Below are positions 9,184 to 17,867 of a DNA stretch of 61,177 bases, in pieces (positions within the stretch are counted from its first letter, which is position 1; every line of letters begins with the position of its first letter). The notes beneath the pieces were generated by a model that was given only the letters and a program-made list of their open reading frames with translations, was not told the DNA's origin and did no database searches. Source of the DNA: Virgibacillus sp. AGTR (GTDB lineage Bacteria > Bacillota > Bacilli > Bacillales > Amphibacillaceae); contig NZ_JAJERH010000016.1 in the NCBI RefSeq assembly GCF_016919725.2, positions 1 to 61,177 on the forward strand, in the 5' to 3' direction. Made by a program: the position numbers and the translations under genes.

Positions 9184-10109
9184 TATTCAACCAGCCCTAG
9201 CATTGGATTACGATCAATAGTATCCCAATATTGTTGTGTGTGTTTACGGTCAGCGATTTCTAATAGATAGGCTCCATAATCGTTTTTTTTCATCGCTTTT
9301 CCTTTTTTATATAATTGCTCCCTAGAAATATACCCTAGGTAATAGGCGATTTCCTCGAGACAAGCTAACTTAAACCCTTGACGTTGTTGAGTAATTTTAA
9401 CAAATTCCGATGCGTCAAACAGTGATTCATGGGTTCCAGCATCCATCCAAGCAAATCCTCTGCCAAGCAGTTCTACATCTAGCTGCCCTCGTCTTAAATA
9501 TGCTTTATTTAAATCTGTGATTTCGAGTTCTCCTCTTGCTGATGGTTTTAATGTATTTGCTAGTTTCACAGCTTGATTGTCGTATATATAAAGTCCAGTC
9601 ACGGCAAAGTCAGATCTTGGCTCCTCCGGTTTTTCTTCGAGTGATATTGCCTTTTGTCGATGGTCAAATTCTACGACACCGAAACGACCTGGGTCCTTTA
9701 CACGGTAACCAAAAATAGTTGCATGCTTATGATTTCTAAGCGCATGGCGAAGTAGTGTTGTAAACCCTTGTCCGTAGAATATATTATCTCCTAGAATTAA
9801 CGTGACAGCGTCATTCTTTAAAAAATGTTTAGAAAGTGTTAAAGCTTCTGGAATGCCATTAGGTTGTTTTTGTTCACTATACTTCAAGGTAATACCTAGT
9901 GATGAACCATCTCCGAGCAGTTCTTCAAATCTTGGCTTAGCTTCGGGTGTACTAATAATCATGATTTCCTTAATACCCCCAAGCATGAGAACAGATAATG
10001 GATAGTAGATCATTGGCTTGTCATAGACTGCTAGCAAGTGCTTATTTATACTGTCTGTGCTAGGAGAAAGTCTTGAACCACTTCCCCCAGCTAAAATGAT
10101 TCCCTTCAT
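9183..10109 (-). CDS. rfbA: Glucose-1-phosphate thymidylyltransferase
   Basis: 308 residues from the ATG at 10109 behind AAGGGGTG. A GTG nine bases further out (10118) is in frame but falls within the Shine-Dalgarno. The N-terminal GGSGSRLSPSTDSINKHL signature is the nucleotide-binding loop of RmlA, with Lys, Asp and Glu residues of the long RmlA type following (LGDNIFYG, EEKPEEPRS, FAWMDAGTHESL). It makes dTDP-glucose from dTTP and glucose 1-phosphate. As first gene of the minus-strand operon it sets the supply of dTDP sugar. Confidence 0.95.
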   Translation of the reverse strand: MKGIILAGGSGSRLSPSTDSINKHLLAVYDKPMIYYPLSVLMLGGIKEIMIISTPEAKPRFEELLGDGSSLGITLKYSEQKQPNGIPEALTLSKHFLKNDAVTLILGDNIFYGQGFTTLLRHALRNHKHATIFGYRVKDPGRFGVVEFDHRQKAISLEEKPEEPRSDFAVTGLYIYDNQAVKLANTLKPSARGELEITDLNKAYLRRGQLDVELLGRGFAWMDAGTHESLFDASEFVKITQQRQGFKLACLEEIAYYLGYISREQLYKKGKAMKKNDYGAYLLEIADRKHTQQYWDTIDRNPMLGLVE

Positions 10110-10415
10110 GTACGACACCCCTTATCTCGATATCAATGCATCCATATTTTAACAATAGTATCTTATATAGTATTACCTCAAATGTCTTCATTCTAATCTT
10201 ACATTTTTATTTCAAAAGTATGTCAAAGATAAAAAAGGGGGAATGAAGGAGTTGAAGAAGTAGAGAAATAAGTATATCATTTGATAATTAGCTAGATTTT
10301 AAGTTTTTATTTCGAACAACAAACTAGTATCACATATCTACAAGTGAAAGCTAAATTGTTTTAAATGGTTCATTTTCTATACGTAGTAGTCTGTTATGAA
10401 GTCGTTGAAAACTAG
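10110..10415. other. Upstream region of the sugar operon
   Basis: Roughly 300 AT-rich bases with no open frame of note. The operon promoter must lie here on the minus strand. A possible but imperfect set, TTGAGG and TACTAT about 15 bases apart, falls around 10160-10190; I do not consider it firm. Confidence 0.3.
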
Positions 10416-10466
10416 AAAAGATTGCCTCTCATCTAGCCTAGAAGGTCAAGAGAGGGGCAATCTTTT
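10416..10466 (-). terminator. Terminator of the acyl-CoA dehydrogenase gene
   Basis: A long inverted repeat (AAAAGATTGCCTCTC with GAGAGGGGCAATCTTTT) around an 18-base centre. Read on the minus strand it ends in a T run, 130-180 bases after the acyl-CoA dehydrogenase stop at 10595. It keeps that transcript out of the sugar operon. Confidence 0.8.
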
Positions 10467-10594
10467 CATGTATCTCGTAAATTGCTATAAGCGTGGCATA
10501 GAAATAGTTTATCTAAAAATAGAAAAACAGAAGCTCTGAAAGAATCGTAAAATAAACATGTTCTTTGCTAGTGTACGAATGACTTTTAAAATAA

Positions 10595-11758
10595 TTATAG
10601 GTTGTTTCTAAATTCGCTTATACTTTTTGATGCTAATTGTATAATGGTCATATCATCCATTGGTGGATTATGCAATCCAGCACGAACATCTCTATAGTAT
10701 CGTTGAAGTGGGTTACTGCTAGATAGGCTACGCGCTCCGTTAATTCGCATCGCTAAATCAACTACTTCAATGGCTTTATTAACAACGGATAGTTTTACTG
10801 CGCCTAACAGAGGTTTCATTTCTGAGCGCTGATCTATCGTAGCATGGTCCCATTTTTCTGATACACCATAGAGAAAGTATTCGCTTTCCATTAATAGAAG
10901 TTCCATTTCTCCTAGTTTTTGCTGTACGTTTGGTAAGTCGGAGATGGTCCCCTTAATGCTATTTGGAGAGTAGCTAGAAGCAAATTGTAGGGCAGTTTCC
11001 TGGGCTGCTCTAGCAATACCTAAATAACATGCAGGAATATGGAGCAGCCAACCAGCTGCTGGTTTTTTCTCTGATGAAAGCTCCTCGACAAAATCGCTGT
11101 CGTCCAATTTCACTTGATCTAAAACTAAGTCGTGACTTCCTGTACCTTTCATCGCAATAGAGTCCCAAGTCTCATCAATAGATACACCGTCACGTTCGCG
11201 TTCTACTAAAAAATTCCCTGTCTTATCCGTTCCCTTTATAGAAGCACTTACTATAAAATATGAAAGCACTGGTGCTAATGTTGTAAATGTTTTTCTTCCA
11301 TTAACAAGCCAGCCGTCATTGGTTCGTTCTGCTGTAGTTTCTGGTCGCCCACCCCTAGTAGGACTACCAGTGGCTCGTTCAGACGCTGCATTATTTAATA
11401 ATGCACTATTTGTCAATACATCTTTCATAACGGATTCATACTTTTGAGGTTCCCAAGCGTCTGTTTCTCCTAAATGCTTCGTAATTCCCATATGCCAACC
11501 TATTCCTAAAGCCGTTGAGCCATCCATTTTAGCAATGATTTCTTGCATCTTGAGCATTTCAGTTAGTGAAATGCCTAATCCTCCATACTTTTTTGGAATG
11601 GTTAGTGAAGGGTAGCCAATTTCTTTTAAATCGCGGAAGTTTTCGAAAGGAAATACATCATCCTTATCCAGTTGGTATGCACGCTCAGCAAACACGCTTA
11701 CCTTATCTTGTAAGATTGCTACCCTTTCCTCTGCCGTTTTAAAATCTGCAAGCTTCAT
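10595..11758 (-). CDS. Acyl-CoA dehydrogenase family flavoprotein (YdbM-like)
   Basis: 387 residues, typical for the family. The N-terminal helical domain contains IPKKYGGLGISLTEM, the middle beta domain NGRKTFTTLAP and MKGTGSHDLVLDQV, and the C-terminal helical bundle RINGARSLSSSNPLQRYYRD with HNPPMDDM. The layout recalls B. subtilis YdbM and the DszC/SfnC-like branch rather than classical beta-oxidation enzymes, so the substrate may not be a simple acyl-CoA. It stands alone on the minus strand, divergent from the app operon, with its own terminator. The flavin fold is certain, the substrate unknown. Confidence 0.85.
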   Translation of the reverse strand: MKLADFKTAEERVAILQDKVSVFAERAYQLDKDDVFPFENFRDLKEIGYPSLTIPKKYGGLGISLTEMLKMQEIIAKMDGSTALGIGWHMGITKHLGETDAWEPQKYESVMKDVLTNSALLNNAASERATGSPTRGGRPETTAERTNDGWLVNGRKTFTTLAPVLSYFIVSASIKGTDKTGNFLVERERDGVSIDETWDSIAMKGTGSHDLVLDQVKLDDSDFVEELSSEKKPAAGWLLHIPACYLGIARAAQETALQFASSYSPNSIKGTISDLPNVQQKLGEMELLLMESEYFLYGVSEKWDHATIDQRSEMKPLLGAVKLSVVNKAIEVVDLAMRINGARSLSSSNPLQRYYRDVRAGLHNPPMDDMTIIQLASKSISEFRNNL

Positions 11759-11980
11759 TATAATGCCTCCTCATGTTTTGTTGCCTGGAACTGCCTTTAC
11801 ATTGTATAGTTCCGTTAAAATTCATGGGCTATTTTCACTTATTAGCATTCAATGGTTGATTTTTGTGCTTATCTTTATTATTCCATTAATCAAAACATCC
11901 TGTAAAGCAATCAGAATAGTAAGGATTTAGAAAGGAAGCTTCCATTTACTATTAGATATAAACGAAAATAAAGAAAAGTA

Positions 11981-12006
11981 ATATTATTTAAATTTTTAAA
12001 TAATAT
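11981..12006. promoter_or_regulatory. Perfect AT-rich dyad upstream of the app operon
   Basis: Two 12-base arms, ATATTATTTAAA and TTTAAATAATAT, flank a 2-base centre about 65 bases before the appD start. A symmetric site of this size is a candidate operator, though high local AT content raises the chance of coincidence. The rest of the 300-base gap between the dehydrogenase and appD shows nothing else I can support. Confidence 0.4.
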
Positions 12007-12072
12007 ATATCATAGTCAACTATTACAATTACGTTACATTTCCATAACAGCAAAAAGGGGGCAATATCATTG

Positions 12073-13098
12073 ATGAAAAATAATAAAACACTACTAGAAA
12101 TAAAAAATTTACATACTGGTTTTTCAATTAATGGACAAATATATCATGCTGTTGATGATGTGAGCTTTGAGATTCAAGAGAAGGAAGTTATTTGTGTTGT
12201 TGGTGAATCTGGCTGTGGAAAGAGTGTGATGTCCTTATCCATTATGCAATTACTTCCGCAAGAAAATGCAAAAATTACAAAAGGAGAAATAAGGTTTAAT
12301 GGGATGCCATTAACAAATAAAACGGATAAAGAGATGAATAACGTCCGCGGAAAAGAAATAAGTATGATCTTCCAAGAGCCTATGACAGCGCTTAATCCGG
12401 TTTTTACAATTGGTTCACAAATACAAGAGGTACTACATAATCACTTAGATATCTCTAAACAAGCAGCACGTAAAAAATCGATTGCATTGATGAAGCAGGT
12501 TGGAATTTCTAGACCAGAGAAGGTAGTAGATGAATATCCCCATCAATTATCTGGGGGAATGAGACAGCGTGTGATGATAGCGATCGCCATTGCTTTAAAT
12601 CCGAAATTATTGATAGCTGATGAACCTACAACTGCGCTAGATGTAACTGTTCAAGCACAAATATTAGAATTGCTTACATCCATTCAGCAAGAAGCGAATA
12701 CAGCAATTATGTTAATTACACATGATTTAGGAGTTGTAGCTGAGATGGCAGATAGCGTAATGGTTATGTATGCAGGGCAGATTGTAGAAACGAGTACTAC
12801 AGTAGAATTATTTTCTAGCCCAAAACACCCTTATACAGAAGCCTTATTACATAGCATTCCTAAAATGGAAGAAGATGTTGAACGTCTCCATACAATTGGA
12901 GGAATAGTGCCTTCGTTAACGAGTATGCCGCAAGTCGGCTGTCGATTTCGTGACAGATGTCCAAAGGCTTTTGCGGATTGTAGGTCTATAACACCAAAGC
13001 TCGCTCCTGTAGGTGATGGTCATTTGGCCAGATGTCTCCTTTATCATTCATGCTATCCAAAGCAGCATAGAACAGCAGAGGAGGGAGTTGAAAAATGA
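12073..13098 (+). CDS. appD: Oligopeptide ABC transporter ATP-binding protein (AppD/OppD type)
   Basis: 341 residues from the ATG at 12073. A TTG directly before it (12070) is an equally spaced alternative behind AAAAGGGGG. Walker A is GESGCGKS, the signature is LSGGMRQR, Walker B is [12 protein letters not shown], and the switch His is in LITHD. The C-terminal extension [15 protein letters not shown] carries the cysteine cluster typical of OppD-type peptide/nickel ATPases. It pairs with the next ATPase and powers peptide import. The stop overlaps the appF start (ATGA). The gene order D-F-A-B-C matches the B. subtilis app operon. Confidence 0.9.
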   Translation: MKNNKTLLEIKNLHTGFSINGQIYHAVDDVSFEIQEKEVICVVGESGCGKSVMSLSIMQLLPQENAKITKGEIRFNGMPLTNKTDKEMNNVRGKEISMIFQEPMTALNPVFTIGSQIQEVLHNHLDISKQAARKKSIALMKQVGISRPEKVVDEYPHQLSGGMRQRVMIAIAIALNPKLLIADEPTTALDVTVQAQILELLTSIQQEANTAIMLITHDLGVVAEMADSVMVMYAGQIVETSTTVELFSSPKHPYTEALLHSIPKMEEDVERLHTIGGIVPSLTSMPQVGCRFRDRCPKAFADCRSITPKLAPVGDGHLARCLLYHSCYPKQHRTAEEGVEK

Positions 13099-14090
13099 AG
13101 GAGCTAAAAAAAATAGAAGAGGACCATGAACTACTGCGAGTCAAGAATCTAAAAAAATATTATCCAATTCATGGAGGATTCTTTAAACGGAAGATTGGTG
13201 ATGTAAAAGCGGTTGACAGAATCTCCTTAACATTAAAGAAAGGCGAGACTTTTGGGCTTGTAGGTGAATCAGGCTGCGGAAAATCAACTGCTGGTAGGAC
13301 CATACTACGTTTGACAAATGCAACAGACGGCGAAATTATTTTTGATAACCAAGATATTACAAGGTTAAGAGGTAGAAAGCTTAGAGAAGTTCGTCGGCAT
13401 TTTCAAATGGTTTTTCAGGACCCTTATGCATCCCTAAATCCCAAAATGATGGTTGGTCATATTGTTGATGAGCCAATACGGAACTATAGTTCGAACAATC
13501 ACCGTGACATACGGCCAAAAGTGAAACAACTTTTAAATAAGGTTGGCCTTCGGGAAGAAGATTATTATAAATATCCCCATGAGTTTTCTGGAGGCCAAAG
13601 ACAGCGAATAGGTATTGCTAGAGCATTGGCTTTAAATCCAAAATTAATTGTAGCAGATGAACCAGTCAGTGCATTGGACGTTTCCATTCAATCACAGGTT
13701 TTAAATTTATTAAAGGATATCCAAGAAGTATTTGATCTAACTTATCTTTTTATTGCGCATGATCTAAGTGTTGTGAAACATATGAGTGATCGAATCGGTG
13801 TTATGTATTTAGGGAATTTAGTAGAAGTAGCTACAAAACAAGACATGTATAAAAATCCAATGCATCCCTATACACAAGCGTTAACGTCAGCTATACCTAA
13901 TCCGAATCCACTTCGTAGAAAGGAGCGAATTATCTTAAAAGGAGATGTACCTAGCCCCCAACATCCGCCAAGTGGTTGTGTTTTCCATACACGTTGTCCA
14001 ATGGCGATGGAGGCCTGCAAAAAGGTAGTTCCTGAATTGAAGGAGGTGAGGCCGAATCATCAGGTCGCATGTCTTTTATATGATAGATAG
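13095..14090 (+). CDS. appF: Oligopeptide ABC transporter ATP-binding protein (AppF/OppF type)
   Basis: 331 residues. Walker A is GESGCGKST, the signature FSGGQRQR, Walker B LIVADEPVSALD, and the switch His is in IAHDLSVVKHMSDR. The C-terminal GCVFHTRCPMAMEAC is the OppF-type cysteine cluster. It forms a heterodimer with AppD on the cytoplasmic side of the AppBC pore. It starts inside the appD stop and ends 27 bases before the binding protein. Confidence 0.9.
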   Translation: MKELKKIEEDHELLRVKNLKKYYPIHGGFFKRKIGDVKAVDRISLTLKKGETFGLVGESGCGKSTAGRTILRLTNATDGEIIFDNQDITRLRGRKLREVRRHFQMVFQDPYASLNPKMMVGHIVDEPIRNYSSNNHRDIRPKVKQLLNKVGLREEDYYKYPHEFSGGQRQRIGIARALALNPKLIVADEPVSALDVSIQSQVLNLLKDIQEVFDLTYLFIAHDLSVVKHMSDRIGVMYLGNLVEVATKQDMYKNPMHPYTQALTSAIPNPNPLRRKERIILKGDVPSPQHPPSGCVFHTRCPMAMEACKKVVPELKEVRPNHQVACLLYDR

Positions 14091-14117
14091 ACTTTCTTAT
14101 TTTAGGGGGGAGCTAAT

Positions 14118-15839
14118 TTGAAGAAATATTGGTTTTCATTCATGTTATTGCTTATGTTAACAATGTTATTAGTGGCTTGTTCAGAAGAGGAGGGCGATAA
14201 GGAAAAGGAAAATAATGAGACGCAATCGGAGGAAGGGGATAAGGAAGAAGCTACAGGTCCAGTTGATGGTGGGACATTAGTTTATGCACTTGATTCGGCT
14301 CCTGAGGGATTATTCAACATTAATTTCTATGGAATAGCAGTTGATGCCGAGGTGATCGATTTTTTAGATGATGGATTAATTACGTATGATGAGGAACTAA
14401 AACCACAACCAAATGTGGCGGATTGGAAAACAGAAGATAATCAGCATTATACATTTACCTTCCAAAAAGGGGTGAAGTGGCATAACGGCGAAGAATTAAC
14501 TGTACATGATTGGGTTTTTGCGATAGAAACACTAGCACACCCTGATTATGATGGACCACGATATACTAATGTCCAAACCATAAAGGGTGTACCAGAATTT
14601 AAAGCCGGAGAAGCTGATGAAATCGAGGGAATACATGTAGTCAATGATTATGAAATCGAGATTACATTTGATAAAGCTCGTGTTAATAACCTAGAAAACT
14701 TGTGGACATATCCTCTCTCTAGAAAGGAATTTGAGGGTATTCCAGTAGCCGAAATGTCGGAATCTCCGCAAGTGCGTCAAAAACCTATCGGAATTGGACC
14801 TTTTAAAGTAAAAGAGATTATTCCTGGTGAATCTATTCAGTTTGAGTCGTTTGACGATTATTGGCAAGGGAAGCCTCATTTAGATAGTATCGTGTTAAAA
14901 GTTATTGACCCAAGCTTAGTAGTTGGCGAGCTGGAGAATAATCAATTGGATATGACAGCTTTTCACCCAAGTAATTTTGAGTCTATTCAAGCACTTGATA
15001 ATACGGATGTAATAAGAGCACCAGGACTCTCTTATTACTATGTTGGGTTTCGATTAGGAACGTGGGATGGAGAAAAAAATGTCATGGATTATGAGAAGTA
15101 TCATGATAAGCAACTTCGGAAGGCGATGGCTTATGCTATTGATCGGGAGTCGTGGATTAACGAATTTTTCTTTGGTTTAGGTCAGCCTGTAAATCGACCA
15201 ATTCCAACTGCTCACTGGATTTCAGCGGATGATTCTGATGTAACAGTGTACAATTATGACCCTGAAAAGGCAAAGGAATTATTAGATGAGGCAGGATATG
15301 TGGATGTAAATGACGATGGTATTCGAGAAGATCCAAATGGTGAAGAATTTAAAGTCAAGTTCAGTCATTATGCTACACAGAATCCGACGTTTGAAGCTCG
15401 TGCAAAAGCACTAACACAATATTGGAATGATGTCGGATTAGCTACAAAGTTAGAAATGCCAGAAGCGAACCTTTATTATGAGCAACTTGAAGAAGCAGAT
15501 GAATCTATGGAAGTATTCTTTGGAGGATGGAGTACGGGGACAGATCCAGATCCGACAGCCTTATGGGGCAGTGACCAATTATGGAATTACCCACGTTGGG
15601 TAAACGAAAAAAATGATCAATTGCTTGCAGATGCAATTGATATCAATGTAGTGGGTCAAGATCAAGAGAAAAGAAAGCAAATCTATATGGAATGGCAAAA
15701 AAATGTAAGTGAAGAAGTTCCAATGATAACGATTGCTGAATTGGAAGAGGTAATGGCTGTTAATACAAGAGTACAAGGTGTTGAGATGGATGTATCAGGA
15801 TTAAATAGTTCCCATGAATGGTGGATTAAACCTAACTAA
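14118..15839 (+). CDS. appA: Oligopeptide-binding lipoprotein (AppA/OppA family)
   Basis: 573 residues from a TTG start at 14118 with AGGGGGG upstream. The signal peptide ends in lipobox LLVAC with Cys21 as lipid-bearing residue, followed by a long acidic Glu/Lys/Asp linker. The body is SBP_bac_5 type, with the family signature near RKAMAYAIDRESWI. It captures peptides outside the membrane and hands them to AppBC. The highly acidic surface is in keeping with a halotolerant host. Confidence 0.88.
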   Translation: MKKYWFSFMLLLMLTMLLVACSEEEGDKEKENNETQSEEGDKEEATGPVDGGTLVYALDSAPEGLFNINFYGIAVDAEVIDFLDDGLITYDEELKPQPNVADWKTEDNQHYTFTFQKGVKWHNGEELTVHDWVFAIETLAHPDYDGPRYTNVQTIKGVPEFKAGEADEIEGIHVVNDYEIEITFDKARVNNLENLWTYPLSRKEFEGIPVAEMSESPQVRQKPIGIGPFKVKEIIPGESIQFESFDDYWQGKPHLDSIVLKVIDPSLVVGELENNQLDMTAFHPSNFESIQALDNTDVIRAPGLSYYYVGFRLGTWDGEKNVMDYEKYHDKQLRKAMAYAIDRESWINEFFFGLGQPVNRPIPTAHWISADDSDVTVYNYDPEKAKELLDEAGYVDVNDDGIREDPNGEEFKVKFSHYATQNPTFEARAKALTQYWNDVGLATKLEMPEANLYYEQLEEADESMEVFFGGWSTGTDPDPTALWGSDQLWNYPRWVNEKNDQLLADAIDINVVGQDQEKRKQIYMEWQKNVSEEVPMITIAELEEVMAVNTRVQGVEMDVSGLNSSHEWWIKPN

Positions 15840-15881
15840 AGGCTAGATTTTTAATCTGTAATAGATAAGGAGTATGGCACT

Positions 15882-16847
15882 ATGTGGAAGTATTGCTTAA
15901 GAAGAATATTAGGTATGATTCCAATGTTGTTCCTTATCTCCATTGTGGTATTTACCCTGGCAAAAATGATGCCAGGGGATGCCCTCTCTGGAGAAATAGA
16001 TCCGCTTAATACAGATCCAGTTTATATTGAAGATATGAGAGAAAAGCTTGGGTATAATGATCCGTATCATATCCAATATGGTCGTTGGATTTCTGATTTT
16101 ATTCAGGGTGACTTTGGTCGTTCAGTACGTTATAAAATGCCGGTATCAGATTTAATAGGTGAAAAATTAGAAAATACTATTTTTTTAGGAATAAGCGCAT
16201 TAATTATTACGTATTTCCTATCCTTTACGATGGGGATTTTCGCTGGTAGGAAACCTTATACAATAGGTGATCATATTATTGGTGCTGCTAATTATTTTGG
16301 AATGGCAATTCCATCGTTTGTTGCCGGAGTGTTTGCTATTTATTTCTTTTCTTTTCATTTAGGTATATTTCCTTCCAATGGTTCTGTTGACATAACCTTA
16401 CAAAATGGAACAATGGAATACTGGCTTAGTAAACTACATCATGTTATTTTACCTGCACTCGTTTTAGGATTATTGAGTACTGCGAGCTATACACAATTTT
16501 TACGAAATGACATTATTGAAAATAGCCGAAAGGATTTTGTACGGACCGCGCGTGCTAAGGGAACAAGTAATAGAAAAATCTATCATGTACATATTTTGAG
16601 GAATTCTATTATTCCGCTCATCACGTTTTTAGGTTTTGATATTGTTTCCTTAGTTAGTGGTGCTATCATAACCGAAACTATTTTTACCTATCCTGGAATA
16701 GGACAACTATTTGTACAATCTGTTCAAACGAATGACTATGCGGTATTAATGGCATTAACAATGATGTTTTCATGTTTAGTTTTAGTTGGTAATTTAGTAG
16801 CAGATATTCTATATGGAGTCGTCGATCCAAGAATTCGATTAGATTAG
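15882..16847 (+). CDS. appB: Oligopeptide ABC transporter permease (AppB/OppB type)
   Basis: 321 residues, six predicted membrane segments. The start YCLRRILGMIPMLFLISIVVF... is the standard OppB opening. The ATPase-coupling EAA-like loop reads RTARAKGTSNRKIYHVHILRN in two adjoining parts around 225-245. RBS AAGGAG precedes the ATG at 15882. It forms the pore with AppC. Confidence 0.9.
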   Translation: MWKYCLRRILGMIPMLFLISIVVFTLAKMMPGDALSGEIDPLNTDPVYIEDMREKLGYNDPYHIQYGRWISDFIQGDFGRSVRYKMPVSDLIGEKLENTIFLGISALIITYFLSFTMGIFAGRKPYTIGDHIIGAANYFGMAIPSFVAGVFAIYFFSFHLGIFPSNGSVDITLQNGTMEYWLSKLHHVILPALVLGLLSTASYTQFLRNDIIENSRKDFVRTARAKGTSNRKIYHVHILRNSIIPLITFLGFDIVSLVSGAIITETIFTYPGIGQLFVQSVQTNDYAVLMALTMMFSCLVLVGNLVADILYGVVDPRIRLD

Positions 16848-16862
16848 GAGGGGGAGTTTGTC

Positions 16863-17756
16863 ATGATCAATTCTCCAAAGCATTTGAAATATAGTAAGAA
16901 AATGTCACCATGGGCAATGGCAAGAAAGAAATTTATGAAAAATAAACTTGCTATGGTAAGCACATGCTTCTTATTGTTTGTGATTGTTATTTCTTTTCTT
17001 GCACCTTATATAACTACTACGGATATAACTAGAGTTAATATTGGTGAAACTTCGTTACCACCCTCCTCCGATCACTGGTTAGGTACTGATAAGAGTGGAA
17101 GAGATGTATACACACGTTTACTTTACGGTGGAAGGGTTTCTTTAATGGTAGGCATATCCGTTACTTTCATTGTTATAAGTTTTGGTTCTTTAATTGGATC
17201 TATTGCAGGCTACTTCGGTGGTGTCGTTGATAACCTACTTATGCGCTTTACAGATTTTGTCCTGAATTTTCCTTTTCTAGTATTCGTTATTGTATTAAAT
17301 GCAATATTATTTGGTACAGTTTCTGGCGTATGGGTGTTAATTATTGTTATTAGCCTTCTAAGCTGGGGAGGAACAGCAAGAATTGTGCGAAGTAAAATTC
17401 TTGCTGAGAAAGAAAATGAATATATTATAGCAGCTCAATCAATCGGAACTTCATCTGCAAAGGTTATCATTCGACATTTATTACCAAATGTTATTTCGGC
17501 AATCATTGTGCAAGCAACATTATTATTTGCAGGCATGATTGCCGTTGAGGCTGCCTTGAGCTACTTAAATTTTGGAGTGCCACAAACAGTTCCTAGCTGG
17601 GGGAATATGCTTTCATCAGCTAATGAACCAGATGTACTACAAGGAAAACCATGGATTTGGATCCCACCTGCACTTGCGTTAATAGTTACGATTTTATCCA
17701 TTAATTTTATTGGAGAAGGATTAAAGGACGCACTAAATCCAAAGTCCACGAGGTGA
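16863..17756 (+). CDS. appC: Oligopeptide ABC transporter permease (AppC/OppC type)
   Basis: 297 residues with the OppC N-terminal cytoplasmic segment and six membrane segments. WLGTDKSGRDVYTRLLYGGR (about 75-95) and the coupling loop AAQSIGTSSAKVIIRHLLPN are family signatures. AGGAGGGGG lies before the ATG at 16863. It is the last gene of the transporter; asnO follows after 111 bases. Confidence 0.9.
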   Translation: MINSPKHLKYSKKMSPWAMARKKFMKNKLAMVSTCFLLFVIVISFLAPYITTTDITRVNIGETSLPPSSDHWLGTDKSGRDVYTRLLYGGRVSLMVGISVTFIVISFGSLIGSIAGYFGGVVDNLLMRFTDFVLNFPFLVFVIVLNAILFGTVSGVWVLIIVISLLSWGGTARIVRSKILAEKENEYIIAAQSIGTSSAKVIIRHLLPNVISAIIVQATLLFAGMIAVEAALSYLNFGVPQTVPSWGNMLSSANEPDVLQGKPWIWIPPALALIVTILSINFIGEGLKDALNPKSTR

Positions 17757-17867
17757 TTGTTTTTCTTGAGAAAAACTTATCCATAACGGAAGTTTTGTAA
17801 TTGTCAATTATGAATTTGCATATAATGGCTAGGTAAATGTAAAGCATCAAGAGAGGGGGACATCATT

